From Selaginella moellendorffii (Eukaryota > Streptophyta > Lycopodiopsida > Selaginellales > Selaginellaceae), in contig NW_003314335.1 of assembly GCF_000143415.4 (NCBI RefSeq), positions 123,555 to 187,554 of the forward strand: DNA of 64,000 bases. The letters are read 5' to 3'. The notes beneath the pieces were generated by a model. It worked only from the letters and a program-made list of their open reading frames with translations, ran no database searches and had not been told where the DNA came from. Shown here one piece after another: positions 11,126-21,899 of the stretch. The stretch's first letter is position 1. The number at the start of each line of letters is the position of its first letter. Position numbers and translations under genes: made by a program.

Positions 11126-11166
11126 TAAGCGGTTAAGTTATGCAAGTTCGAATCCTGTTATCCATA
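11126..11166 (+). other. Possible tRNA relic (T-arm-like sequence)
   Basis: AAGTTCGAATCCTG lies 80-90 bp upstream of the tRNA-Ser gene and resembles a Pol III B-box and T-arm, but no acceptor or anticodon stem can be folded around it. It may be the remains of an older tandem tRNA. Confidence 0.3.
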
Positions 11167-11208
11167 TCTTTGAAACTTGATTAGATGCTAAGTTAAACTA
11201 ATGCTAAT

Positions 11209-11289
11209 GTGGATGTGCCAGAGTGGTTATCGGGCATGACTAGAAATCATGTGGGCTTGCCCGCGCAGGTTCGAATCCTGCCGTCCACG
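11209..11289 (+). tRNA. tRNA-Ser (anticodon AGA)
   Basis: The 7-bp acceptor stem GTGGATG pairs with CGTCCAC with one G-U pair, and the discriminator is G. The anticodon stem CATGA/TCATG closes the loop CTAGAAA, with AGA at 11242-11244. A long variable arm follows, as in class II tRNAs, then the T arm GCAGG-TTCGAAT-CCTGC. A TTTT Pol III terminator follows at 11290-11293. It has no intron. A shrunken copy is present at 40578-40638. Confidence 0.95.
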
Positions 11290-11556
11290 TTTTCACCCTC
11301 GTTTTAGCACTGCTTGAGCGTTTGGACTGATAGCTCAAAGAAAGTGATAGCTCTTTGATCGATCTTTTCTTTTTGATCCATTTTGGTAGTCCTGAAAAGA
11401 ACACGCGTTGCGAATGGATCAATCATAGCGTCAATAATCTGCTGTACATTTTCTTTGATCTTTTCTTTTGATCTGTCCCATTTATCGCTCTCGTGCCTTC
11501 GCCGTGACTAATTGATGTTTTTCCCTGAAGAACACACTCCTTTCAACGAACCTTGT

Positions 11557-11605
<49 letters not shown>

Positions 11606-11607
11606 GA
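11290..11607 (+). other. Intergenic spacer with compound TG/GA microsatellite
   Basis: A (TG)n tract at about 11554-11580 runs directly into a (GA)n tract at about 11581-11605. The matching place in the second copy of this locus (about 40951-40970) has only a short TG run, so the repeat expanded here or shrank there. The rest is shared with 40640-40950. Confidence 0.85.
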
Positions 11608-12540
11608 ATCTTTAGTTTAGCTTCAGCTAGCTTCTCAGATGCTTTCTCAGGATTTTTCCTGCCGGTGACTTGGATATGGAGTCCACGAAGTAAACTTTGT
11701 GGATTTTCTTGTAGAAGACAACCTATATGGCAGCCTTAAGTTCCCATTTAAAGAGAGGGCTGGCTGAGTGTTATGCTCCATTTAACGCCGCACTGCTGCG
11801 ATCACTGCTTGCGATGGGAATGGAAAAGAAGAGAAGAGATTGGAAACTTGCCTGTTGTGATACGAACAGCTTGAGCTCCTCTTTCGATACTTTAAAACCA
11901 TTTGCAATCACCACGAATGCTACTGGCAGTTCTCCGGCGGGTTCATTCTTTGTCCTGCAAGAAAAATTTAGATTTTGGGTTGTTGATCAAGCTCCAGCAT
12001 TCGTGGAGGAAGAGTTTAAAGATTGGCTACTTACGGGATCACTGCGGCATCAGCAACGCATGGATGCGATGCTTCAACCTACCTACAAAATACGAGCTTG
12101 TAAGAAAAAGAATAGAAAGAACTTGCAAGTCTCTGGATTCAAAGAACAAACCAACTTTGAATTTGATGATCTCCTTGACACGATCACCAGGAAAATCTCG
12201 TCATTGTCATCGATGTATCCAACGTCTCCGTGAAGCCAGCCCTCCTTGTCAATCGTACAGTTGCCTCTGGAATACCCTGCGCCCTCGCGATTCTTACGCC
12301 GCGGAGCGCAGATATTTCAATCATGTTCTCGTGCCTCCCCGGAATACTGAATACAGTGAATCTTAGAACACCAAAAAAAAGAAAGAAGAAAATCACAAAG
12401 AAGAAGGTGATTTTCCACCTTTCATGATCTGGGCTCCTTGATTCTCCATCTTGGTTGTGTGGAAGTGACACTCCCGTCTCGGGATCCACCACAAGAGTTT
12501 ACTCCATCTTGGGGCAGTGGCGTGAAGATCACCACGTCCG
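11608..12540 (-). pseudogene. 4-coumarate:CoA ligase pseudogene (second copy of the gene at 40976-43174)
   Basis: Reading the minus strand, remnants of 4CL exons 6, 5, 4, 3 and 2 appear in the same order as in the intact gene. They include the stretch encoding [13 protein letters not shown] (about 11690-11720) and the [12 protein letters not shown] region at about 12455-12490. Small indels break the frame in several exons. After part of exon 2 the sequence jumps to a piece of exon 1 (about 12505-12540, matching 42600-42655), so most of the AMP-binding core is deleted. The GC splice donor after exon 5 is kept. This copy cannot make an enzyme. Confidence 0.9.
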
Positions 12541-12721
12541 ACTCCCATGATTTAAGTAAGGTTATTTAGTCCCCAGCGCTGTTATACTAAACCCAGTCTA
12601 GGGTTCTTGAAGCTCAAGGACGAAGCCGCTGGTCGGCAATTCGAGGTCTTTTACCTTTTGTTCTTCAATCCGCATTTGATGTTGTGCAGGGACTAAGCGA
12701 GGGGCCAAATCCAGGTCTTTA

Positions 12722-15146
12722 ATGGAGGAGAAGAAGAAGAAGAAGGAGGTGGTGGTAGGGGCCAAGACAGGACAGGATGGAGTGGAGAGTGGTCAAAAGG
12801 ACAAGTTTGCAGACGTTGGAGCACTAAAGACAGAACCAAAGACGAAGAGGCGCTCCTCTGGGGCCAAGGCAGGACAGGATTCGGAGGAAGCAGAGCCGAC
12901 TGTGGTCGACGAGGACCGTCGAAAGGACAAGTCTGCAGTCGTCGAAGATGAGGGAGGAGCACCGAAGACAGCAAAGAAGAAGAGGCGCAAGACATCCTCG
13001 GGGGCTCAGGATTCGGCGGATGCAGAGCCGATTGTGCTCGAGGAGCACTATCAAAAGGACAAGTCTGCTGTGGTGCCAGATGGAGGATCACCCAAGACGA
13101 CAGATAAAAAGAAGAAGCGTAAGAAATCTCAGGAGCCTGAATCGTCGGGAAGGAAGATAGGTGTTATTATTGCGGAGGAGGAGCAGGAACCAGAAACCTT
13201 ATCCTGGCTTTACGAGAAAATAGAGGATCCGAATCAGTTCTTCCACAAGTTATTGCCACCGTCAAGTGCACAGCAAGTTGTGCGGGCACTTGAAGATGTG
13301 TCACCTTCTTATTATCTCCAGCGCCTGGAAGATTTTCAATCCCTCTCGCCGGACATGCTTCCAATCCTCCAAACAGGTACGAAACTGTTCACAAATCTTT
13401 AGCCATTAAACAATTTGTTCGTTTGTTTCGTCAGTTCGTCACATCGGCGAACATGTTCGCCTCATCTCGATGGCATGGCAGCGGCACAAGAAAATCGTGC
13501 AGCGATTCAGCAACTTAAACAAGGAGGAGGCTTTGATCCAGCTCTGCGATCCATCGCGCTCGAATAAGCTAGAGCTTCCGAGCTTCTCAGCCACCAAGTT
13601 CTCTCCACCACTGTCCTTCGATTTCGTTGGCCGTTCAAAGCTCCGCCCACTACTCCAACGAATCAAAGTTAAAAGTGATATCCACTTCCGAGGCCATCCG
13701 GGTAGAGGCAAGTCGTATGTTTTGGCAGCCCTGGCGAGCTATCTTCACACTTACGAGCAAGAATGCGGGGTGGTCGTTTATATCCTTTTGTCACGGCTGG
13801 TTCAGACGGAGCAGAAGCTGACGTATGTTTTGCAAGCATTGCTTCTGGGCTTTGCTCGACACGGGGAAAAACAACTGGAGATTCTGGCCTGCGACAGCAT
13901 GGAAAAGCTCGAAGAGTTCTGCGAGAAGGAAAGGCCTTTGTTTCTAATCGATGAGGGAAATGCTCTGGACGTGGACAAGAAAAGGACCTTGTCGAGTGAA
14001 GAGGATCGTCGCGTTACGAAAAAATATTTAAGCTGGATTGTCAACAGAGCGGTCTGGTGCACAACGTTCAAGTCTGAGTTCATGCCAACGAATATTGGGT
14101 TTTTTCCTCCATTCAATCAGCCATTCGATGACAAAGAGTTCGCTTCCTGGCTATCCGGCTATAACTTCAAAGAACTGGACATCAACGATCTCCTATTCTA
14201 CACTGGTCTCATACCTCGACTCCTGGCCGAGTTTGTTGGCAAAGGTGATGCACCTGAGGAAGTGCTTTACAGAAGGGACTTGTATATTGCAGACATGAGT
14301 CGGGTGTTCCAGTATTTTGTCGAGCGTATGACTATGGAGGAGGCCGACGCTGTTGAGAAAGTTTTGGACCTGAGTTTGGAGGAGATTGGAAGTCTAAAGC
14401 TCCCTCCTGATATCTTCTTCGAGCGGACCTTTGGCAGCAAGACAGTCGTCTCAGTCCTTCCTTTTCTGGAGAATCGCCTACGGATCTTGATGGCCGAAAA
14501 GCGGAGGCAAGCGGGCCGTGAGAAAGACATACAGGAGTTCGAGATGCAATTGTTGAGGAGCAGGAGACTTATGAAGATGGATTCGGATCGTCAGCCGAAC
14601 TCGTCCCTCAACGCTTGGCTGGCGGCAGGCCTTGTTCGAGAGTACATTCGTCTGAAGAATAAGTTCCTGACCTGGAAATTTGATACTTTCGAAGTTTACG
14701 AGGAAGGCTTGGAAGGGATAGCACTGGAGCAGGTGTCGATTGACCGTCTGAGAAAGGGAGTGTGCTTCGTCACTGCAAGTAGTTTTGACATCGTGATCGC
14801 CATTATGGCCGCTGACGAGAAATCCCTGGACATCCACCCCGTGCAGATAAGCGTTTCAAGCTGGAATATGAAGAAAGTCATGGATTCGTACAACGTGTGG
14901 AGCGGGGAGACGATGAAGGAATGGTCCCATCCATCCTGTACCACAAGGAGTCTAGACTTTACATATGTTCTCACCAACACTGAAGGAGCCAACGTGGATA
15001 AGGTAAATCTCATTCTCTTGTGTGAACTATTGATGGAATTTGGTGTTGTGGGAGATGAATAGGTGACGTTGAAGACATTTGCAGACGTTGGCAAGTGTTT
15101 AGCCTTCATCGACAAACTAGTTATTCCCCAGTGGAAGCCTTGTTAG
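12722..15146 (+). CDS. Crinkler/RHS-like P-loop NTPase with possible C-terminal PD-(D/E)XK-like nuclease
   Basis: Three exons: 12722-13376, 13435-15002 and 15063-15146, giving 768 residues; introns are 58 and 60 bp. Residues about 12-140 are three imperfect repeats of about 45 residues, each with a KDKxAVV-type core and a basic KKKRRK-type cluster that could act as a nuclear localisation signal. An ATPase-like domain follows: SFDFVGRSKLRPLL, Walker A GHPGRGKS at about residue 306, and a Walker B-like RPLFLIDEGN at about 385. The C-terminal 150 residues contain GIALEQV, FDIVIAI and VQISVSS, a spacing that recalls the E-D-QxS/T core of nucleases in CRN and trypanosome RHS proteins, and end with LVIPQW. 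The overall layout resembles CR-type effectors (NTPase plus nuclease). The NTPase call is firm on motifs; family and nuclease calls are inference. Confidence 0.65.
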
Positions 15147-16291
15147 TGTCTTTAGTGTGTGGTTTTTTTGTGTGCGAGTCTGGAAGAATTTTTATTGCAA
15201 TGAACACTTGGACCGACCCATGGCTTTACATTTCGTTTTCCTCGTTTTTCAGACGTTCCTGAGGAATGCTGGTTTGATTTCAAACCAATGTTGGTCTGGC
15301 AACTTAACTGTTAATTTAAAATAGAGCAAAAGGGTATAAAGTGAAAGAGTAGAGTTGAAGTTACTACATGTGAACAAGAAGCTTGCTGGCCTAGAGCAGG
15401 GTGTTGAGATTGACTTGGCAGTTCAGCTTTCCTCTTCAAGCAAACCTTAACTTGTATTGTTGAATAAGACATAATATTTGTGAACTTGCATTCTCCTTTT
15501 TTATATGGTCAAGCAAGCTTTCAAGCATGCATAAGAGATTTGTTAAATTCCTATCTAAAACTATAGAGAATAGTAGTTTGACAAAAAATTGTGCAAACTT
15601 GTAAAATACATGAAAGAAAGACATATGTGTGTTTAAATTGTTGTAACACACATATGTAACTCACAAAATAATATTTTAAACATTATTATTCTTTTTACAT
15701 AAGTATGCATTGGTACTCATCATGTATACATGACAAAGTTTAAGTTAATGCTATGCATATGATTTTTTCCATTGTAAATTTCAAGTTTATGTCAGTTTTT
15801 TTAATACGTTAATAGAATTTAGACTTTGGGTTGTAAACATAACATTTTTCAGCATATGAGTTGAATTTTAAGTAGTTTTTGAATGTTGTAAATTGAGTTT
15901 ATTTTTATATACTTAGGACACTCTCCTTAGTGAGTATAATAGAAAGCATTTTACAAGTGAGTGGTTTTGAAATAAATAAGTTATTGAATGGGTGAGTGTT
16001 AAATTAAAAAAACGTTGTAAAATGAAATTTTTTGCAAATAAATCATGACAACACTAAAAATTTATACATGTGATTAGGACTATGAGAAATTGATCAAGCT
16101 AATGCCTTAATGTAGATACAAAAAGATTCATTTACTAAAAAAACCATTACGCTTTATACTTTAAATATATAAAAAAAAATTTACTTTTCACATACCATAA
16201 GAAATAAAAGGGATTTGAGATTGCTATTTAACTTAATTTTTTAATAAAGCCACGAAGCTTAGGGCTTCAACGTTTAGGGCTTCATTTTGGT
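15147..16291. other. AT-rich spacer between the two Crinkler-like genes
   Basis: Strongly AT-rich, with no ORF of note and none with family support. Its last 40 bp contain the AGGGCTT motif twice just before the ATG at 16292, in the position of a plant 5' leader. Confidence 0.6.
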
Positions 16292-18358
16292 ATGGTGGTG
16301 GTGAGTTGGGAGGCTGTAGTGGATAGGCTGCATATTTTCTCTCCGACAGAGAAGCGCCAGATCAAGGAAAATGTCGAAGCAGCTGGGGATGTGGAACAGG
16401 CTGAAGACGCTGTCGCAATCACCGGTGGTCATGCAGAGAAGCTGATGGATTTCTTCAAGTGGTACGTCTATCCACTAGATGACCCAGGTGTTCCAAAGTT
16501 CCTGGAGGATTTAGACAAACGGTTCATCCAGTACAACGGCAGGAGAACCGCAGTCAAGACGCAGGAGTTGCAAATGGTGTCCAGGCAGCAGGTGCAATTG
16601 GCTGCCCAATACAAGAATTGGGATCTGTCGAATCTCTTGATCTGGCTCCCCCCTATGGACAACAAGTCTAGCCTCGGCCGGGTAAACTCAACAAGGGTGG
16701 AGAGGAAGCAGCTGGAACGCAGCGAGGAATTCGACCGCATGGGCCTTCCTGATCTTCCTTTCTCTCGTCTCTTTGCCGAGAACAAGGAAACTTTTGTAAG
16801 AGATTTGAGAGCGGTGGGGGTATTGGTGCAGCGAGTAACCAACGAGATGGATGACGACCTGAAGGAGGACTCATACGCGCGACAGGTCCGCTTTCTCCTC
16901 AGCTACGCCAAGGCAATTGCACGCGCACGGAATGTGCCCATACAAATCACAGTGGTGGCAGGCGAAACAAGATTGTCGCTTAGTCAGTATTACAGAATCC
17001 CGGATGGATTTTTCCGTATAGGTGCCAGATCGAACGCCGTGGAGCAGAAGACTGAGAACTCACGATCTCTTTTGGAACTAGAGGAGGCTCGAGGGCAGCT
17101 GGTAGTCGCAGGCAATTTCCTGTTTTTGGAGCGAAGCAAGTATCACGGAGTTGAGGGAAGGAGCGAGATGTACGGTTTCGTTGGGACTGGACTCAGGGTG
17201 CAGTGTGTGTATCAAGCACACGAGTACGACAGGAGACCTCAGACAGTAGACGGACCTTTGCTTCCGTTGGCGGACGGGGACTACTCTCCTGGCAATCTTT
17301 TTACCATCAACATGGACATGCCCGCCGTCCAGTGGATAGGGGCAACCCTTGACAGGCAAATATTGGAAGAAGGGGGACTCAGAGCTGTTTCCAGGGATCC
17401 TTTTTCTCGTCACAATCTCGAGCTGAAAGCCAGCAGCGGCTACTATGTAGGCGAACAGTTTTTAGAAATTCCAGTGCAAAGCCGAATGGATGACAAGATG
17501 ACGGTTGCCGTGATAGGAACTGCACTACACACAGAGACTAGTCTGGTTTTCAGAGTTTCATGGCGAGGCCAGGACTGGTGGCTGAAGGTTGGGCCAGACG
17601 TGCAACGCCGGGCGGAGGCGCTCCAGACATTAGAGCAGGAGTGGATGTGGGAGAGATGGTTTCAGACGGAGCGAGATATGTTTTTCAGAGCTCAACTCGG
17701 AGAGACAGGTTCTTTTCCGGTGATGGTGGAGGGTCAAGGCTTGCAAAACAGGCCAGCGATGCTTGTCAAGGATGTGGGGGAGCCGCTGGAAAGACTTCTG
17801 TTCTCCTCCTCCATGACTCCCCCACAAGTTTACGAGATGAGCAAGCAGCTTTATGAAGTGCTGCAATGCTGCGCTTCAAAGGGTGTTTACCACGGGGATG
17901 TTTCTCTACAGAACATCTGCTGGAGGGATGGCACCTACAGCTTGATAGACTGGGGCCTCGCATACGGCTCGGCATTTCTAACGTTCGTTGAAGCAGTTGA
18001 CAGTGCATGGCCTTCTCTTCATGTCAAGACTGCAATCCCTGGGATTCCGAACTGGGAGTTGTCTTCCAACTGGTACTTCCTGGGTATGAGGCCGCAGGAT
18101 GGCGTCAGCGACTTGGAGAGCCTGCTCTTTTGCTGCCTGAAAATTCTCAACGAGAATTCGCTGCCGTGGACCAAGGCTTCGGAGAGCGGCAGCGAGGACG
18201 AGGTTCTCGAACTCAGGCGAAAGTACCTGCCGGTCTTGGTGGCAAAAAACAGTGGTCACCTCTTCGAGCCTTTGCTTGCGCACCTCAAACGGTATGGATG
18301 GTTTTCTTTTGTCTCTGCTCTCACTAATTACGTGCTGGCAGGGCTGGGCATCCCTTGA
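16292..18358 (+). CDS. Kinase-like protein resembling Crinkler or FunK1-type kinases
   Basis: A single uninterrupted exon of 688 residues, unlike its intron-rich neighbours. The C-terminal third is a protein-kinase-like domain. FRVSWRGQDWWLKVG may be the nucleotide-binding strand with its Lys, VKDVGEPL a hinge-like block, YHGDVSLQNI (about residue 532) the catalytic loop with HGD in place of HRD, and LIDWGLA (about 550) the Mg site with DWG in place of DFG. GVSDLESLLFCCLKIL follows, as in FunK1 and CRN kinases. The middle region contains ARQVRFLLSYAKAIARA and YYRIPDGFFRIG, which could be a second, nuclease-like fold. No signal peptide is visible. It sits 1.1 kb downstream of the NTPase gene on the same strand. 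Active-site residues are present, so activity is plausible. Confidence 0.6.
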   Translation: MVVVSWEAVVDRLHIFSPTEKRQIKENVEAAGDVEQAEDAVAITGGHAEKLMDFFKWYVYPLDDPGVPKFLEDLDKRFIQYNGRRTAVKTQELQMVSRQQVQLAAQYKNWDLSNLLIWLPPMDNKSSLGRVNSTRVERKQLERSEEFDRMGLPDLPFSRLFAENKETFVRDLRAVGVLVQRVTNEMDDDLKEDSYARQVRFLLSYAKAIARARNVPIQITVVAGETRLSLSQYYRIPDGFFRIGARSNAVEQKTENSRSLLELEEARGQLVVAGNFLFLERSKYHGVEGRSEMYGFVGTGLRVQCVYQAHEYDRRPQTVDGPLLPLADGDYSPGNLFTINMDMPAVQWIGATLDRQILEEGGLRAVSRDPFSRHNLELKASSGYYVGEQFLEIPVQSRMDDKMTVAVIGTALHTETSLVFRVSWRGQDWWLKVGPDVQRRAEALQTLEQEWMWERWFQTERDMFFRAQLGETGSFPVMVEGQGLQNRPAMLVKDVGEPLERLLFSSSMTPPQVYEMSKQLYEVLQCCASKGVYHGDVSLQNICWRDGTYSLIDWGLAYGSAFLTFVEAVDSAWPSLHVKTAIPGIPNWELSSNWYFLGMRPQDGVSDLESLLFCCLKILNENSLPWTKASESGSEDEVLELRRKYLPVLVAKNSGHLFEPLLAHLKRYGWFSFVSALTNYVLAGLGIP

Positions 18359-21300
18359 TCACAGATAACACACTCAACTTGTCTCTTCACACTAAAGTGG
18401 ATGATCTTCAGTGCACATCTTCATCCTCGGCTTCTCTTCTGCCGAAAGTACCAGATTCAATGGTACCTGTTTGGAGTTTATAGGATGACAGCGGTACTTT
18501 TCTCATTCAGCAGCATACTAGTTTGTTGTTCTTGTAGCAAGATAAGCATGGTGACAATAGTAGAGAAAAAGTGAATTTCACAATGAAATTGGAATGAAAC
18601 ACTTGGAGATTTCACAATATATGGTTTTTGAAAAATTGCCACGTTTCATTCCACATAGTACAAATGACCGATCCACTGCACAAATTTCACTCGTGGCAAT
18701 TTTCAATCCACTCCACGTGGCACTTGATTGATTCATACATTAGATTTTTTTTCTTGTTAAACGGGGCTTTTTATTTTCCAGCAAAAAACTGGGTGTAGTT
18801 TTTAGGTTATGTTTGGGTACATTAATGTTCTTAAATCTTGGTTATATAGTTCTTCTTTACATTTCGACGAGTTTGGTAATATTTTAGGATTATAAATTTG
18901 TTTATATCCCAAATAAAAACAAGTTATAAGAATAATTACATTTAGCCAGACAAAAAACAATATAAGAAGAATTACTAAAACTAAATTTTATTAATTAGAT
19001 GTTCCATGTAAAGTAATAAAAGCATTATTCTTAGAAATTTTTATTTAAATTTTTCTTGGTTGAGTATTAAGTTTTTTAAAATCTTAGTATTCTAAATATA
19101 TTTATATTCTCAAGTAATACTGCATATAATATCTTTATCAATAATATTTACTTAGTAATTCTTCTTTTTCACCTTGGGAATATATTATTGTTCTAAATAG
19201 TCTATACTATTTTATATATATAGTCAAAGGCTAGAGTGAACATAAATTGATATATATCAAAATGTATAAAATTATTGATTTTTATACTCATCCAACATTT
19301 GCTGGGCAATATTAGGAGGTTGCAGCTGAGGAGGGAAAACTCTTTTTTTACCACAGCATCTTTCCTTTGCCCTTGCAGCTAGGTAAATTTTCTTTATCAC
19401 AACTCCTCCTCAACACCAAAGTTTTGTTTGCTCCAGGTTTCTCTTCTTTATTGAAGCTCCTTAGCCTCAAAGTTTGTGGAAGAAGAGAGCACTGGGTGCT
19501 AGAGATGGATGCCCAGGAGCTTGTATTGCTCGAGTATAGGGTTTGTGGGTGGGCATGTTGAGTGATCGTCCTTTTTAGTGTTGGATATACAAAGCTTGGC
19601 TCATGCATATGCTGTGTGTAGGGTCTTATCCATCCTGTTTTTTGCAAAAAGTTCTCCCTTCTGTCTTTAGGGCTGGATTAGCAATGGAGTGCTATGGCTG
19701 GTGCTTATAGAACTAGAGAGCTTGCTTGGATCTCTCATACACTGCACAAGAATTTTCTACTCATTTTTGTAGGATACCCCAACTAGGAATTTTCATTCTT
19801 GTAGAGGAAATTCAATTTTCAGGTTTTGCGCTGGGTTTCAACATGTGAGAAGCTGGCTCTCACGATGGTAGCCATACAGCCATGGCTGTGCAAGTGCAAT
19901 TGAAGGTGTTCATGTTACTAGCAATGGATGACTTTGAACTCTTGATTGTGTGTAAACACCTCTGGGTTTGATGTTGTCCCAGCCATAGTCACTACAGGAA
20001 CTAGAGCTGTGCTTCAAGGTGTCACCATATGGATCAATGACCCCACTAATTTCCAAATGTTAAAGGAGAAGCCACTTAAGGACATTGAGAATCACAATTA
20101 TATGTCTCTGCTAGCTAAATTTGGGTGTTTTATATGTTGTTTGAAGTATGTGTCTTTTATATGATACCAATAGCAAAACATTCTGAGCATGGTGAGGTGC
20201 TAGAATTCTAACTGCTAGAGTCTTCACTACAAAAGGTTGAGCATCAATACCACTCAACACATTACATGTGACATGTTATTTTGTCACCCCAGGCAATTTA
20301 CAACCTCCCAAGTGGGAAAAAGAAAATTAAAAATGAAACAAAGAAAAGGGAAGAAAAAGAGAATAAAGGAAAAATAGAAAAGAAAGATAAAAAAGAGTGG
20401 TCTAATAGATGAATGATGGATGACAGTGATGGCTGATTTGAATACGATGATAGTGGAGGGGAGCTAGTAGCCTGAAAATGTGAAGTGGTTGGTAGTATGT
20501 GTGCTTGTTGTGGGAGAAGAAAAAGCTTGCAATCTTTGCAGGCATTTATTGGGATCATTATATTCTATTGCTATAGGGTGTAGGATTGGGTAAAATGTCC
20601 ACCCAAAGTAATTTTTAGTCTTCTATGCGCATTAGGTCCAATAGGCTCTCAAAAATTAACTGCTAAGTGTCTTAGATTTGCCTATACTTTCTAAATCAAG
20701 ATAGTCATGTCAATTTTTGCTACTTCTTATTGCATCTACTACATATGGATATGATGAATAAAGTGATGTAATAGGATCCCCAAGATCATATGTGCATAGT
20801 AAGAAAAGTGAAGAAATATGGATTGGGCAACTGTAGTGACTAATAAATAGTGGTGAGTAGAGGAATGAATAAATTATAACTATGAGTGATGGAAAGTGAT
20901 ATTGATAATAAATGGAGTGAAATCATGTGAAGAAAACTTAAGAATTGTGAGAGGTAAACTATGAAATGGATGAGCTCCCAAATGAGAGGAGTTGATGGAG
21001 CCTTAAGGTGAAGGTCAAGGCTCATGCTTGCTCCACTTATAAGATCATGTCTTGGAAGAGAAAAGAAAAAGAAAGAAAAACCAAGGGATAGAAAGAATGA
21101 CAAAAAAGAAGTCACTACAAAAATGTGTCAATAAAACTTTAAACTGCTGTAGGTAATATGGAAGGAAGTGTCTCCAAAGTAGTGAATTCAGTTTGAAGTG
21201 CTCATAAGAATTTGGTGGTCAAGTGAAGTGTTAGTAGACACAAAACATGCCATGAATGCTATGGTTGATGCTAGCATCTAACATCCCAAAGCTAGAGAGG

Positions 21301-21899
21301 CTTCTGAAAAAAGTTGGCTTGTGGTGGAGAAAAAGTGCTACTATTGCCACTTTTGATTGGTAGATAATTTACAAGCTTCTAGCTTGTAAGCTTTTGGCCT
21401 GCATGCATCTTGTCCACCTGCTATATCATAGTGTTGTGGATCATGTTGGAGGGCTAAAGAAGGTGTAGAGAAAAAGTCATGGTTGGAACTAATTTGTTGC
21501 AAATGTGTTCTCATCATTGCTCACAAGGTCATATGGTAAAGTACATATGCCTTGAAGACTTCTATGTAAAGGCATAATTAGTACAATATCACAAACTTTT
21601 TGGTGGATATTAACTCCAAGGGAGGAAGAGAAATCATGCTCCATGGCTACAAACTACCTCAACAAAGTGAATGTGGGTAATGCTGGGTCAATCTCGAGTG
21701 AAGTGGCCTCATCTGATGGTCAAGGTTGCATCTCTACCTTGTCTGGATGGACCTTGTGCTTCACAAGCTCAAGATTCACTACTTCTACTTGAAAACTCAA
21801 GGATATCACCTCTGTTGATAGAGTTGTGTGGAATCTTTGAGCTGGGAAAAACTAGATTTGGCACCTCTAGTTGTATGAGAAAGTGTTGTAGAGTGTCCT
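18359..21899. other. AT-rich intergenic and repeat-derived DNA
   Basis: No reading frame here matches a family I know. The short frames look random. The purine-rich strand at 20310-20400 and 21055-21080 is low complexity. This is probably old, unrecognisable transposon sequence. Confidence 0.55.

Noticed and set aside
12184-12492. 102-codon minus-strand ORF containing [13 protein letters not shown]
   Set aside because: It is a surviving frame of 4CL exon 2 in the pseudogene, continued into random sequence by indels.
20840-21115. Phe/Leu-rich minus-strand ORF
   Set aside because: Purine-rich low-complexity DNA read on the opposite strand.
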